A stretch of 59,747 nt of DNA from Blastocatellia bacterium (GTDB taxonomy: Bacteria; Acidobacteriota; Blastocatellia; Pyrinomonadales; Pyrinomonadaceae). Of the stretch, positions 1 through 8,224 are shown piece after piece; positions within the stretch are counted from its first letter, which is position 1, and each line of letters opens with the position of its first letter. A program made the position numbers and the translations under genes. The stretch is from the NCBI GenBank assembly GCA_016789145.1, contig JAEUQI010000007.1, positions 1 to 59,747 on the forward strand, written 5' to 3'. The notes under the pieces are model-generated. The model did no database searches. It was given only the letters and a program-made list of their open reading frames with translations, and was not told where the DNA came from.

Positions 1-1086
1 CCAATGCCCGTAAAGCTCTGCATCATATGGACTTACGACAAGCGGCGGATGGCCTTCGAACGTCTCGCGGAGCAGCTTTGCCTGAGCGATACGTTCGCCC
101 AGAAAGTGTGCGGCGTTCTCGGCGGCTTTGTCGCGAGCCATTGCGGGAATGTATGGTTCCTTGCGATTTTGCGGCACATCGCGGCCGGTGATGCGGTGAT
201 ATTTCAGCCCCAAATGGCGGCGTTCGCCATCTGCGTGAAGGTGCGGCTTGAGATAATCGAGCGGCGCATCCCAGCCGATGTCTCGGTAAAATTCGCGATA
301 AAGATCATTGCCCGGATAGCCGATCTCAGCCGACCAAACCTGCTGGCTCGTCTCGACATCGCGTGCGAAAACAGCAGTTCCATTCGGGCAAACGACCGGA
401 GCGTGAACGCCATAACGCGGCCTCGGGCTGCCGTACAAAATGGCGTGCGTGTCGGCGATGAAGTATTCGATGCCAGCGTCTTTAAGCAGATCCTCGACGC
501 CCGGCTCGTACGCACATTCAGCCAGCCAGATGCCGCGAGGCTGGCGGCCGAAGTGTTTTTTGTAATTCGTAACCGCGATCTCGATCTGAGCTCGGCGAGA
601 TTCGGGCGTTGATATTAATGGCAGAAAACCATGCGTCGCACAGCAAGTGATGATCTCGACGACGCCTTCGTCCTGCAGCTCCTTGAACGCGTTTACCAAA
701 TTTCGATGGTAGCGGTTGTTCCACAGATCGAGCGATGCGATCAGGTTCTCGACGTACATTTTCGCGACGTCGTGAAACTCGGGCGACTCGCTCCGCGTGC
801 GAAACTCTTCCTTAACAGCGAGGTCGATCAGGTTTTCGAGATGGCGAGTGTATCGTTCCTGGAGCAGCGGATCGGCGAGCATCTCGCACAGCGGCGGCGA
901 GACGTTCATCGCCAGACGCGGCGTCGCACCTGCTTCGTGCAGCGATTGAAATATGTGAATTAGCGGAAGATAGACCTCAGTGATCGCCTCGTAAAGCCAG
1001 TCTTCCTCAAGGAATTCGGGATATTCAGGATGCCGTACAAACGGCAAATGCGCGTGGAGAATTAGGCTGAAATATCCGGTTGGCAT
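1..1086 (-). CDS. GH57 1,4-alpha-glucan branching enzyme, 3' part cut by window edge
   Basis: The minus-strand frame opens at an ATG at 1086 (MPTGYFSLILHAHLPFVRHP) and runs without a stop to base 1, so 362 residues are present and the C-terminus is missing. HAHLPFVRHP is the usual start of glycoside hydrolase family 57. IWLAECAYEP (E190) matches the GH57 nucleophile motif, and the frame ends in SPYDAELYGHW, whose Asp (D355) matches the acid/base motif. Spacing and numbering fit the GH57 branching enzymes, which make alpha-1,6 branches in glycogen in the cytoplasm. The missing part should hold the helical DUF1957-type domain. It lies downstream of the DUF4912 gene, separated by 73 bp containing an imperfect palindrome. 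No strong ribosome binding site is seen. A GH57 amylase of other specificity cannot be excluded. Confidence 0.9.
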   Translation of the reverse strand, partial: MPTGYFSLILHAHLPFVRHPEYPEFLEEDWLYEAITEVYLPLIHIFQSLHEAGATPRLAMNVSPPLCEMLADPLLQERYTRHLENLIDLAVKEEFRTRSESPEFHDVAKMYVENLIASLDLWNNRYHRNLVNAFKELQDEGVVEIITCCATHGFLPLISTPESRRAQIEIAVTNYKKHFGRQPRGIWLAECAYEPGVEDLLKDAGIEYFIADTHAILYGSPRPRYGVHAPVVCPNGTAVFARDVETSQQVWSAEIGYPGNDLYREFYRDIGWDAPLDYLKPHLHADGERRHLGLKYHRITGRDVPQNRKEPYIPAMARDKAAENAAHFLGERIAQAKLLRETFEGHPPLVVSPYDAELYGHW

Positions 1087-1095
1087 ATTTTAGAA

Positions 1096-1157
1096 AGCAG
1101 TCAGCGGTTAGCTGTAAGCAGTATATTACAACTGCTCACTGCTTGCTGCTAACGGCT
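1096..1157. repeat. Imperfect intergenic palindrome (AGCAGT/ACTGCT type)
   Basis: The left arm (1096-1122) and right arm (1131-1157) are imperfect reverse complements, both built of AGCAGT/ACTGCT-like units around an AT-rich centre. It occupies nearly the whole gap between the DUF4912 stop and the GH57 start. Similar low-complexity palindromes occur between genes in many bacteria. Whether this one is a transcript hairpin or only a dispersed intergenic repeat cannot be told from one copy. Confidence 0.5.
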
Positions 1158-1159
1158 TA

Positions 1160-2386
1160 CTAACGAATGCTGTGCGAACTGACCGGATTGTATCGCGGTG
1201 AATATTTGGGCGTCAGTTTGCGCGACTTTAGCGTTTTTGGAAAATTGACGAGGCTGGCACCGAAGACGGCTGAGCCGAATTCTTCCTCGGTCCATTCCTG
1301 GTCGTCGATCTCGAAATATTCGCCGAGAGCGGAACGTGCCGCGTCCTTTGACGTGTCGACACCTGTCGATTGCAAGATCGAGAAAACTCGTGCGGAAACT
1401 CGCGTGCGAAGTTCTTCGAGAGTTGCACCCGCAGCAAGAGCCATCATTGCATAGCGAAGTTCTTCGGCAGCCAAACCTGACAGCGAATGTGATGTTCCGA
1501 CCATTCGCGAAAAGGCTTGGTGCGTGGTCGATTCGGCGACCTCGGCGTTGTCACCGGCGATGGCGACATCGATGGCGTCGCGTGTGAAACCGGCAACATC
1601 GAGCACCTCAGCGAACTTGTTTGCCGATACGGTCCAACGCGATTCCGTAGCCGGACGCGGGCTGGGCGAACGACGCGGCGTCGTGATCGTGTTCGAATAA
1701 ATGATGCGGAAATACGGGCGATTTACGGCGTAGAAACCGATCTCTGCCTGGTATTCGCCATCGGGCTCGACCGAGAACCACCAGTTCCCTTCGGCCTCGC
1801 ATTTGTGGATCTCTTCAGTGTCGTTGCGAAGGTCCGTCAGCTTTACGACGAGCGTGTAGCTGTCGAGCGAATCCGCAAATACGTTCTTGAGCCGATGCCA
1901 AGGGTTGTCCTTGATCGACCAGTAAAAATATAAACGCGTTGGCGACTGCATCTGCAAACGAGCACGATTTTCGCGTTTTAGCTCGGGCAATGTCACGTCG
2001 GCAAGCGCCTTGAACGCAGGCGAGAGCTTGACCTCAGGCTCGTTCGCGGCGATCTCAGCGGTGACGTCGAGGTTTGCTTTCTTCGAAACGACTTTCTTCT
2101 TTGCAGTAGCTTTCGCAGCGGTTTTCTTCGGCGTCGAAGCAGCCACGGTCGCCACGGCAACCTCAGCAAACGGGTCGGCGACGACGGCTTTCTTGGTCTT
2201 GCGCGGCTTATTTACAGGCGAATCGACATCAACGGCGGCGTTGATCAGGGTTCGCTTAGGTGCGGCCTTTTTGACGGGCTTTTTCACCGATACGGTCGGA
2301 ACCTCAACGACCGATTCCGCAAACGGATCGATCACCGCGGCCGCAGTTTTTGCCTTTTTCGTTACTGTTTTCTTAGTCGTCGCCAT
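1160..2386 (-). CDS. DUF4912 domain protein with Lys/Ala-rich N-terminal tail
   Basis: About 408 residues from ATG 2386 (MATTKKTVTKK); an in-frame GTG lies two codons upstream at 2392. The first ~120 residues are low complexity, rich in Lys, Ala and Thr, and contain DPFAE twice (near residues 22 and 73). That suggests a disordered tail with a repeated short motif. Residues ~150-260 (SPTRLYFYWSIKDNPWHRLK and following) resemble DUF4912, whose function is unknown. A third region of ~150 residues follows. The next gene on the same strand is a GH57 glucan branching enzyme, so a role in glycogen handling or cell-surface carbohydrate is possible, but this is inference from position only. No signal peptide is visible, so it is probably cytoplasmic. 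Confidence 0.8.
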   Translation of the reverse strand: MATTKKTVTKKAKTAAAVIDPFAESVVEVPTVSVKKPVKKAAPKRTLINAAVDVDSPVNKPRKTKKAVVADPFAEVAVATVAASTPKKTAAKATAKKKVVSKKANLDVTAEIAANEPEVKLSPAFKALADVTLPELKRENRARLQMQSPTRLYFYWSIKDNPWHRLKNVFADSLDSYTLVVKLTDLRNDTEEIHKCEAEGNWWFSVEPDGEYQAEIGFYAVNRPYFRIIYSNTITTPRRSPSPRPATESRWTVSANKFAEVLDVAGFTRDAIDVAIAGDNAEVAESTTHQAFSRMVGTSHSLSGLAAEELRYAMMALAAGATLEELRTRVSARVFSILQSTGVDTSKDAARSALGEYFEIDDQEWTEEEFGSAVFGASLVNFPKTLKSRKLTPKYSPRYNPVSSHSIR

Positions 2387-2456
2387 TATCACAAATGTCC
2401 CAAACTAACATTATGCGATATTGTGAAGAAAAGTACAAGCTGTTCTTGCGCGGCTG

Positions 2457-4805
2457 CTAGTTCTTGCGGCCGAGGCGAAATGTCAGCCCGACCGTCGCCG
2501 TGAACGGAAAGCCCGGAGTTGCGTGTATCCGAGTGCCTACGTCACACGTCTGGCAAGTTCGCGATTCGAAGTAGTTCTGCGTCTCGAAGTACTTTGAATT
2601 GAACAAGTTATCGATCGAGAAATTGAGATCGACCCAGCGTTTCAGGCGTTTGGAAACGGCGAGATCGACGACGGTTTGGCCCGACGCCTTGATGCTACGA
2701 TCGTCTGCGTCGAGTCGATAATCAGAGACGTGACGCATCGATAGAGATGCGTTGAAACCGCGAAGTTCTGAGAGAACAAGGCTTGCGTTTGCCACAAAAT
2801 GGGGCGCACTATCGACTATCAGGCGTTCGCCGAGGGTGTTGCGTTCGCCGCGGAAAAAGGCTTTGAGGACGTTTGTAAAGCCACCGTTAAAGTTCAGGTT
2901 TCGCGTAATTCGCACCGAACCTCTAGATTCAAATCCGTAGGAACGCGACGGTCCGGCAAGTTCGATGCTGCCGTCGTCCGGAATGTAAACCTGCTCGTTC
3001 GAACGGTCGATAAGGAACGAACTGAACACGGCGGAGACGCGGTGGCCATTGTAGGACACTCCCGATTGATAAAAGTCGGTCGTAGCGATCTGCGGCGACA
3101 TTGGCTCGCGTATCACGCCGCGGGCATCTTGCGACGAGATGCCGCGGCCATAATTTGCGTAAAAGCTGATCGGCGTTCGGTCGAACGGCGACAATGCCAC
3201 CGAGACTTTTGGCTGAAATTTGGTGTCGCTCTGTTTGCCAATAATGTCCGTTCTGCCGTCGCCTATTTCGAAGCCATTCACGTCAAACGTAAACGTATCG
3301 AATCGCAACCCAAGATCAACGCGAAGATGCCCGCCGAAAAATGCACTCGAATTTTGAATGTAGCCCGCGTAGTTATTGACGTTGGCTAAGGCAGAGGTGA
3401 ATAACACGTCGGGGTTGTTCTCGTTCCCCGCAAGAAACTTGCGGTTCGGGTTGCGTCCTACACTTGGATACAGGCCGACGTTGATCTGATCGAATTGAAA
3501 GTTGGCTCCGGCCGTAAACGACGAATATGAACCGAACGCTTTATACGGCGTCACGATCTGGACGTTCGCACCTTCGCGTAGCCGCGAATCGTGTTGCTGG
3601 ATCTCGTCACCATAGACAGGATCGGCGAGGAAGAACGTGAAATTCGAATAAAGATCGAACAGCGATCGGCCGACGAACGCGTCGGCTTTGAACGTAGTTC
3701 CGGACGAAAATTCCTTTCGAAAATAAACGCCAGCAGTTCCCTGCTGTACCTTTCCGCCATTCTCCGGATCGATGAATCCAAATCGGTCGAGAGATCCATT
3801 TTCAACCAGATCGAGCGGGATCTGTCCGGAGGAAGTGAAGTCATTTCGGCCAAGATTGAACTTGAAGCCAAGAGCCTGGCTATCATCAAACTTGTAGGTA
3901 AGATTCCCCGAAACGTTGTCGCGACGGTATTTGAGCGGATTCTCAAAAGGTCCGTCGGTGTAGCTCGGCTCATATGAAAGGAACGCGTCGATGTTCTTCC
4001 AGCTCGGCGAGTAAGCAAAGAATCCGCGAACGGTATTGTGCGAGCCGCCCTGAATTCGCGCCGTGAAGATATCCGAAAGCGATTCTCGCTGACGGATCTG
4101 AACCACACCGAGACCCGAAAAATCGCCAAATGCAGGCGAGAACGGACCGTTAATGATCGACACATCCTGCACCAATTCGGGCGAAAGCGATTTCAGAGCA
4201 CCGAGATATCCTTGGCCGTGGCCCTGAGTTCCCTGATTCTGCTGAACGTTATCAACAACGATCTTAAGGCCGCCGCCAACGCCGCCGTGGTCGGTGTTAA
4301 ATCCGTAACGACGAACCTCGAGCGATTTGCCGCCGCCTTCGTGCTGGCCGGCGTTGATCCCGGCACCGAGCGTCTGCAGAAGCTGATCGTCCCGGCCAAA
4401 CAAAGTACTGTTGTAGACCGCTGTGTTCCGAATTTCAATGTCAGGCGTCAGAGCATCGTCATTGATCGTGACAGTTTCGTGGATAGGCGATATGCGGTAG
4501 CTGATCTTTATAACGATGTCGTCGTTCGAAGCTTTGCCGTCAAGCTGGAGAGTCTGAGCGACGATATTCTTCCCCGAGACCGCGATGCTCAAGGGACCCT
4601 CAGGAACAGGAATATCGAACTGTCCTTGACCGTCGCTCACGGCATTTATCTTGCTGCCCCCGGCCGTCACTTCGATCGTTACGCCGGGCACAAATTCGAA
4701 TTGAGACGTAACTACCGAGCCTTTCAATTGGCGAGTCGTTTGGGCCGAAACACTGATGGCGAACAGCAAAACAGTAAGAAGAATGACGGAGACAAGAGCT
4801 TTCAT
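2457..4805 (-). CDS. TonB-dependent outer-membrane receptor with carboxypeptidase-like N-terminal domain
   Basis: 782 residues. A signal peptide (MKALVSVILLTVLLFAISVSAQ) is followed by a carboxypeptidase-regulatory-like beta-sandwich (~25-105), a plug domain (~125-235, with the glycine-rich stretch EVRRYGFNTDHGGVGGG) and a long beta-barrel. The barrel ends in TATVGLTFRLGRKN, with alternating aromatic/hydrophobic residues as in outer-membrane barrels. Such receptors import siderophores, cobalamin, copper complexes or glycans using TonB energy. The substrate cannot be told, and no TonB/ExbB gene lies nearby. The gap to the upstream DUF3108 gene is 79 bp. A Cys pair near the C-terminus (RTCQTCDVGTR) could form a loop disulphide. 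Confidence 0.9.
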   Translation of the reverse strand: MKALVSVILLTVLLFAISVSAQTTRQLKGSVVTSQFEFVPGVTIEVTAGGSKINAVSDGQGQFDIPVPEGPLSIAVSGKNIVAQTLQLDGKASNDDIVIKISYRISPIHETVTINDDALTPDIEIRNTAVYNSTLFGRDDQLLQTLGAGINAGQHEGGGKSLEVRRYGFNTDHGGVGGGLKIVVDNVQQNQGTQGHGQGYLGALKSLSPELVQDVSIINGPFSPAFGDFSGLGVVQIRQRESLSDIFTARIQGGSHNTVRGFFAYSPSWKNIDAFLSYEPSYTDGPFENPLKYRRDNVSGNLTYKFDDSQALGFKFNLGRNDFTSSGQIPLDLVENGSLDRFGFIDPENGGKVQQGTAGVYFRKEFSSGTTFKADAFVGRSLFDLYSNFTFFLADPVYGDEIQQHDSRLREGANVQIVTPYKAFGSYSSFTAGANFQFDQINVGLYPSVGRNPNRKFLAGNENNPDVLFTSALANVNNYAGYIQNSSAFFGGHLRVDLGLRFDTFTFDVNGFEIGDGRTDIIGKQSDTKFQPKVSVALSPFDRTPISFYANYGRGISSQDARGVIREPMSPQIATTDFYQSGVSYNGHRVSAVFSSFLIDRSNEQVYIPDDGSIELAGPSRSYGFESRGSVRITRNLNFNGGFTNVLKAFFRGERNTLGERLIVDSAPHFVANASLVLSELRGFNASLSMRHVSDYRLDADDRSIKASGQTVVDLAVSKRLKRWVDLNFSIDNLFNSKYFETQNYFESRTCQTCDVGTRIHATPGFPFTATVGLTFRLGRKN

Positions 4806-4884
4806 AAAACCTCTGCGAGATCCGGGCGGAAATTAGTGAACACTCTAGGTTTCGGGTCGAGGAGAAAATTAGATTCAGAGGCGG

Positions 4885-5679
4885 CTACTTCGAGACAGAG
4901 CGGAGCTTGATATCAACCTTGCCGACCTCGGTGTTGAGGCGAGAGCGGACGGGGAGACGGCGTTCGTCGTCGGTGAACCAGATTATCATCGAACCTTTTT
5001 GCTCGATCAGGCGGCCGGTGCCGAAAACGACCGGCTCGACACGCCAGCACCAGACCTTTCCGAGTATCGATTTCTGCTGCTCACGAGCCGTAACGTAGAC
5101 CGGAACCTTGTAAACGAGGCCCGAATCGCTGACCGTGATCTCGATCTGCTTGCCGACCGACATCGGCTGCATTCGCAGGTAGTACATTCCCGACGTAAGG
5201 TCGTGCGTGCCGTCTTCGATCTTAGACGCTATGCGGCGAGGCGGCCGCGTCGCGTTCTTTGGATCGGTCTCGACAAAAGTGACGCGCATCGCTTCCCAAT
5301 CGAATTCGGTAATGCTGTCGCGGACACGGTCTTTTTGCACATCGTGCTTTGCCGTTTTGAGAACGCGACCTTTCACCGGATCGAAGACCGTTTCGTAATC
5401 CTGCTGGAAACTGAAGCGGAAAAGTTTGAGGAGCGAGCCCTTAGAACTGGCGTTTGCCTTGAAGATGTGATTGCCGGTTGCCGGGTCGCGGCGAGCGTCA
5501 AAAACGAGGTCGGCGACCGCACCGATGCTGATGATCTTGCTGAATTTGGCTTCGTAAACGAGCCTTTCGCCGTCGGCCCAAGGCACACTTTCCTGCTTCG
5601 GCTGCGCAACAGCGACAAGCGAAAATGCAGTGAAAGTCAAAAATGTAACGAGTGCGAAGCGGCGCATAACTTGATCCAT
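4885..5679 (-). CDS. DUF3108 family exported protein
   Basis: 264 residues beginning MDQVMRRFALVTFLTFTAFS; the internal ATG at 5667 is an equally good start. A signal peptide ends near VAVAQ. The mature part begins WADGERLVYEAKFSKI, the opening typical of DUF3108, and has the alternating beta-strand pattern of that family (DGTHDLTSGMYYLR, YKVPVYVTAREQ). DUF3108 proteins are predicted periplasmic beta-barrel-like proteins of unknown biochemical role, often near envelope genes. It lies between a heptosyltransferase-like gene and a TonB receptor on the same strand, possibly one transcript. Confidence 0.82.
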   Translation of the reverse strand: MDQVMRRFALVTFLTFTAFSLVAVAQPKQESVPWADGERLVYEAKFSKIISIGAVADLVFDARRDPATGNHIFKANASSKGSLLKLFRFSFQQDYETVFDPVKGRVLKTAKHDVQKDRVRDSITEFDWEAMRVTFVETDPKNATRPPRRIASKIEDGTHDLTSGMYYLRMQPMSVGKQIEITVSDSGLVYKVPVYVTAREQQKSILGKVWCWRVEPVVFGTGRLIEQKGSMIIWFTDDERRLPVRSRLNTEVGKVDIKLRSVSK

Positions 5680-5736
5680 GTAAGAGTATATCCGAAAACG
5701 GCAACCGCCGCTTAACTTTTGTTTCGACGCCGCGCG

Positions 5737-6798
5737 TCACGCAATAGATGCCTTTTCCAAACGCAATTTTACGGCGTCGAAAACCGTCGCGACATCGATG
5801 TCCATACAGATCCAGTTTGAACAACTTCGCCGATGGCAATCGACACGGCAGCCAATGTCGTTGCGTTCAACGCAGATGTCATCCTCATGCGGGCTGCCGT
5901 TTCGCCACCATTCGGTCGGGCCAAAGATGCCGACCACGGGCGAATTTGCGGCGACCGCAAGATGAGTCGGCCCTGTGTCGCCGCCGACGTAAACTGCTGC
6001 CCGTTTGGCGATCTCATAGAAACCCTTGAGCGAAGGTTCGGCGAAGATCGTATCATCGCCCGTATTCGCTCGCACCTTTGCCGCGAGCTCGCTCTCGTTC
6101 GGAGCCGTGACCACAACGGGCGTTATTCCGAGTTCGGTGTGAATTCTGGTCGCGAGTTCGCCAAATTTCTCGGCGTGCCACAGCTTGGTGACCCAGCCTC
6201 CGGCCGGATTCAGCAGTCCGAATCGCTCGCCCGCCTTCTCGGTTATAGCGTCAGCCTCAGCAACGTGCTCGTCTGATGTCGCGATCGGAAACTCGATTTT
6301 TACGTCCGCGGCATTGAAGCCGAACGCCGCGGCCGCGAGCCGGATGTTCTTTTCTATAACATGTATCTTTGGCTCGACCGCGACCGTATCTGTTAACAGG
6401 AAACGACTTGCGGGCTCACGAAGGGCGTCTTTGGCAAAGCCGAACCGCCGCGAGGCTCCCGAGATCCGCATCGCCGCCGCCGATTTGATCAGGCCTTGCA
6501 TATCGACCGCGACGTCGTAGTCGCGCGTTCGCAACAGCTTCGCCTGCCGCCCAAGCTCAAGCACGATCTCGTCGATCACTTTGCCGCCACGCATCGACCG
6601 CGTGTCGATCTCGATCAGCTCATCGATCAATCTCGTGCCGTCATCGAGCTTCGCTTCGCCACGCAAGATCTCCGCCGACCGAGCCTCCGCAACCCAAGAA
6701 ATATAAGCCCCAGGCATCGCCCGCCGCACCGCCGCCACCGCCGGCAAAGCATGCACAATGTCGCCGATACTGCTGAGTTTTACGATCAGAATGTTCAC
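5737..6798 (-). CDS. Glycosyltransferase family 9, lipopolysaccharide heptosyltransferase I-like
   Basis: 353 residues. It begins MNILIVKLSSIGDIVHALPA, the standard N-terminus of GT9 heptosyltransferases (WaaC/WaaF). DYDVAVDMQGLIKSA and the C-terminal GGDTGPTHLAVAANSPVVGI motif (about residue 270), which contacts the ADP-sugar, are present. The likely role is adding heptose to the LPS inner core at the cytoplasmic face of the inner membrane. WaaC is favoured over WaaF by the N-terminal wording, but acceptor specificity is not resolvable. The DUF3108 gene follows 57 bp downstream. This supports a Gram-negative envelope with LPS. Confidence 0.87.
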   Translation of the reverse strand: MNILIVKLSSIGDIVHALPAVAAVRRAMPGAYISWVAEARSAEILRGEAKLDDGTRLIDELIEIDTRSMRGGKVIDEIVLELGRQAKLLRTRDYDVAVDMQGLIKSAAAMRISGASRRFGFAKDALREPASRFLLTDTVAVEPKIHVIEKNIRLAAAAFGFNAADVKIEFPIATSDEHVAEADAITEKAGERFGLLNPAGGWVTKLWHAEKFGELATRIHTELGITPVVVTAPNESELAAKVRANTGDDTIFAEPSLKGFYEIAKRAAVYVGGDTGPTHLAVAANSPVVGIFGPTEWWRNGSPHEDDICVERNDIGCRVDCHRRSCSNWICMDIDVATVFDAVKLRLEKASIA

Positions 6799-7018
6799 GC
6801 AAGGTTGATTCTAGCTCTATTGCTAAGACTAAGCGAAAAAAATTCGTTACGTTTTTGCCAGAAAACGCATATATTAATGGAACTCAGATCCAAAGCAAGT
6901 TCCTCACGTTTTCGCCTCACGCATTACCGGACGAGATCGTGTTCGATACCAGCCGCCTAAATCGCGACTGAAATACTGCGTTCTTGGATCGTCTATCCAA
7001 TTCTAAAGGAGGAAAACA

Positions 7019-8206
7019 ATGGTACTACAAAAATTTCTTATATTTGCCTTGGTGATAATGAGTGGTTCAGCATCGGTAAACGCACAAGTTAGGCTCGGCC
7101 GCACGACGGGAATGACCCAAGAGCAAGCTTTGAAGATTGCCGTCGATTGTGTCAGAAAGGCGGCTGGTCTGACCTTGATCAGCGGCACCCGGGAAATACC
7201 TCATTATCGACTTGAAGATAAGCTCGAATTTCTTGGAATTACCGATGCAACGCGATTGAATGCCCTTCGTCGGTATCTCGTTCGTAACGAGGAGATCGGC
7301 ACTCAAAGCATTGAGTTCATTCAGGATATTGATCCGACTCATAGAAGATTCTATCGATATATGCTAACCAGTCACGATCTCTTGACGGTAAAGAAGGATT
7401 GGACACTTTTGAAACTGGCTCAGCACATTGCCGATAAGTCGGGGATCGCTAAGATGCCGATCACAACAGCCCGCGCAATACTCGCCGACTGTAAGGCGTA
7501 TGCACTAAAAAAGGATCTAGTTGACCTAACCCCGCCACCGACGCCGACTCCCAGCCCAACCCCGCTAGCAGTCGGGATCGGAACAACACTGACGGATGGT
7601 GTTACGAGCAAAGAGTTTGCAAAATGTGTGGTGGGCGATGAAAAATACGGCATTCCAGGTGTTACTTTTGGCTCAACAAAGGGTGACCACCTCAAGTATG
7701 CTCTTGAGTTAGTTCCACCACCTTCGGCTCCGTTCGCAGAAAAATCTAATAGTGATTCCTATTCGGTGCAAGTCATCGAAAATGCGGTTAAAAGCAGTTG
7801 GACCTTTGAATGCCTGGCAAAATTCATTTCAGATACCGCCCAGGTTGACCTACCCAAAAACTCTCTCGCAGGCGAGATCGCCATTACGGCGATCATAAGA
7901 AATCTCGATCCATCAAAGCCGGAGTATCACAAAGAGACCACACTACGCGAGATCCTCGACCGACGTCTCATTGGAGGTAAGGACGGGCTGCAACGCCTAA
8001 TCGAAGATATCACAGCCAATCTTGACGATACGCCAGTTGATTCAGATTGTGACCCACCCGCTGGGCAGAATCGTGAAACCTCAAAGCGCGGCTTGCGGTT
8101 CGGAAGCAAAAAGAGATCAAAGAAAAAACCCCGAATTCCGCCGAACACGATCACGAGCTCTAACACGGTTGAACATGTTATCGATGTCGTTAGATCAAAT
8201 CTTTAG
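7019..8206 (+). CDS. Exported hypothetical protein, first of a pair
   Basis: 395 residues, not recognised. It has a strong ribosome binding site (aaaggagg, ~7006-7013) and a signal peptide (MVLQKFLIFALVIMSGSASVNAQ). Three parts can be seen: a predicted alpha-helical domain (~30-165), a Pro/Thr linker (TPPPTPTPSPTP, ~180), and a second domain (~200-345) with a regular helical look. The tail is basic (KKRSKKKPRIPP). Four Cys are spread through the mature protein. It is followed 18 bp later by another exported protein with its own good ribosome binding site, so the two are almost certainly co-transcribed. Its base composition appears more AT-rich than the flanking genes, which may hint at transfer. 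No function is offered. Confidence 0.78.
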   Translation: MVLQKFLIFALVIMSGSASVNAQVRLGRTTGMTQEQALKIAVDCVRKAAGLTLISGTREIPHYRLEDKLEFLGITDATRLNALRRYLVRNEEIGTQSIEFIQDIDPTHRRFYRYMLTSHDLLTVKKDWTLLKLAQHIADKSGIAKMPITTARAILADCKAYALKKDLVDLTPPPTPTPSPTPLAVGIGTTLTDGVTSKEFAKCVVGDEKYGIPGVTFGSTKGDHLKYALELVPPPSAPFAEKSNSDSYSVQVIENAVKSSWTFECLAKFISDTAQVDLPKNSLAGEIAITAIIRNLDPSKPEYHKETTLREILDRRLIGGKDGLQRLIEDITANLDDTPVDSDCDPPAGQNRETSKRGLRFGSKKRSKKKPRIPPNTITSSNTVEHVIDVVRSNL

Positions 8207-8224
8207 TTTAGTCAGGAGGACAAA

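Noticed and set aside
4038..4910. 290-residue plus-strand frame
   Set aside because: Antisense shadow of the TonB receptor gene; Arg/Ala-rich composition and no supporting motif.
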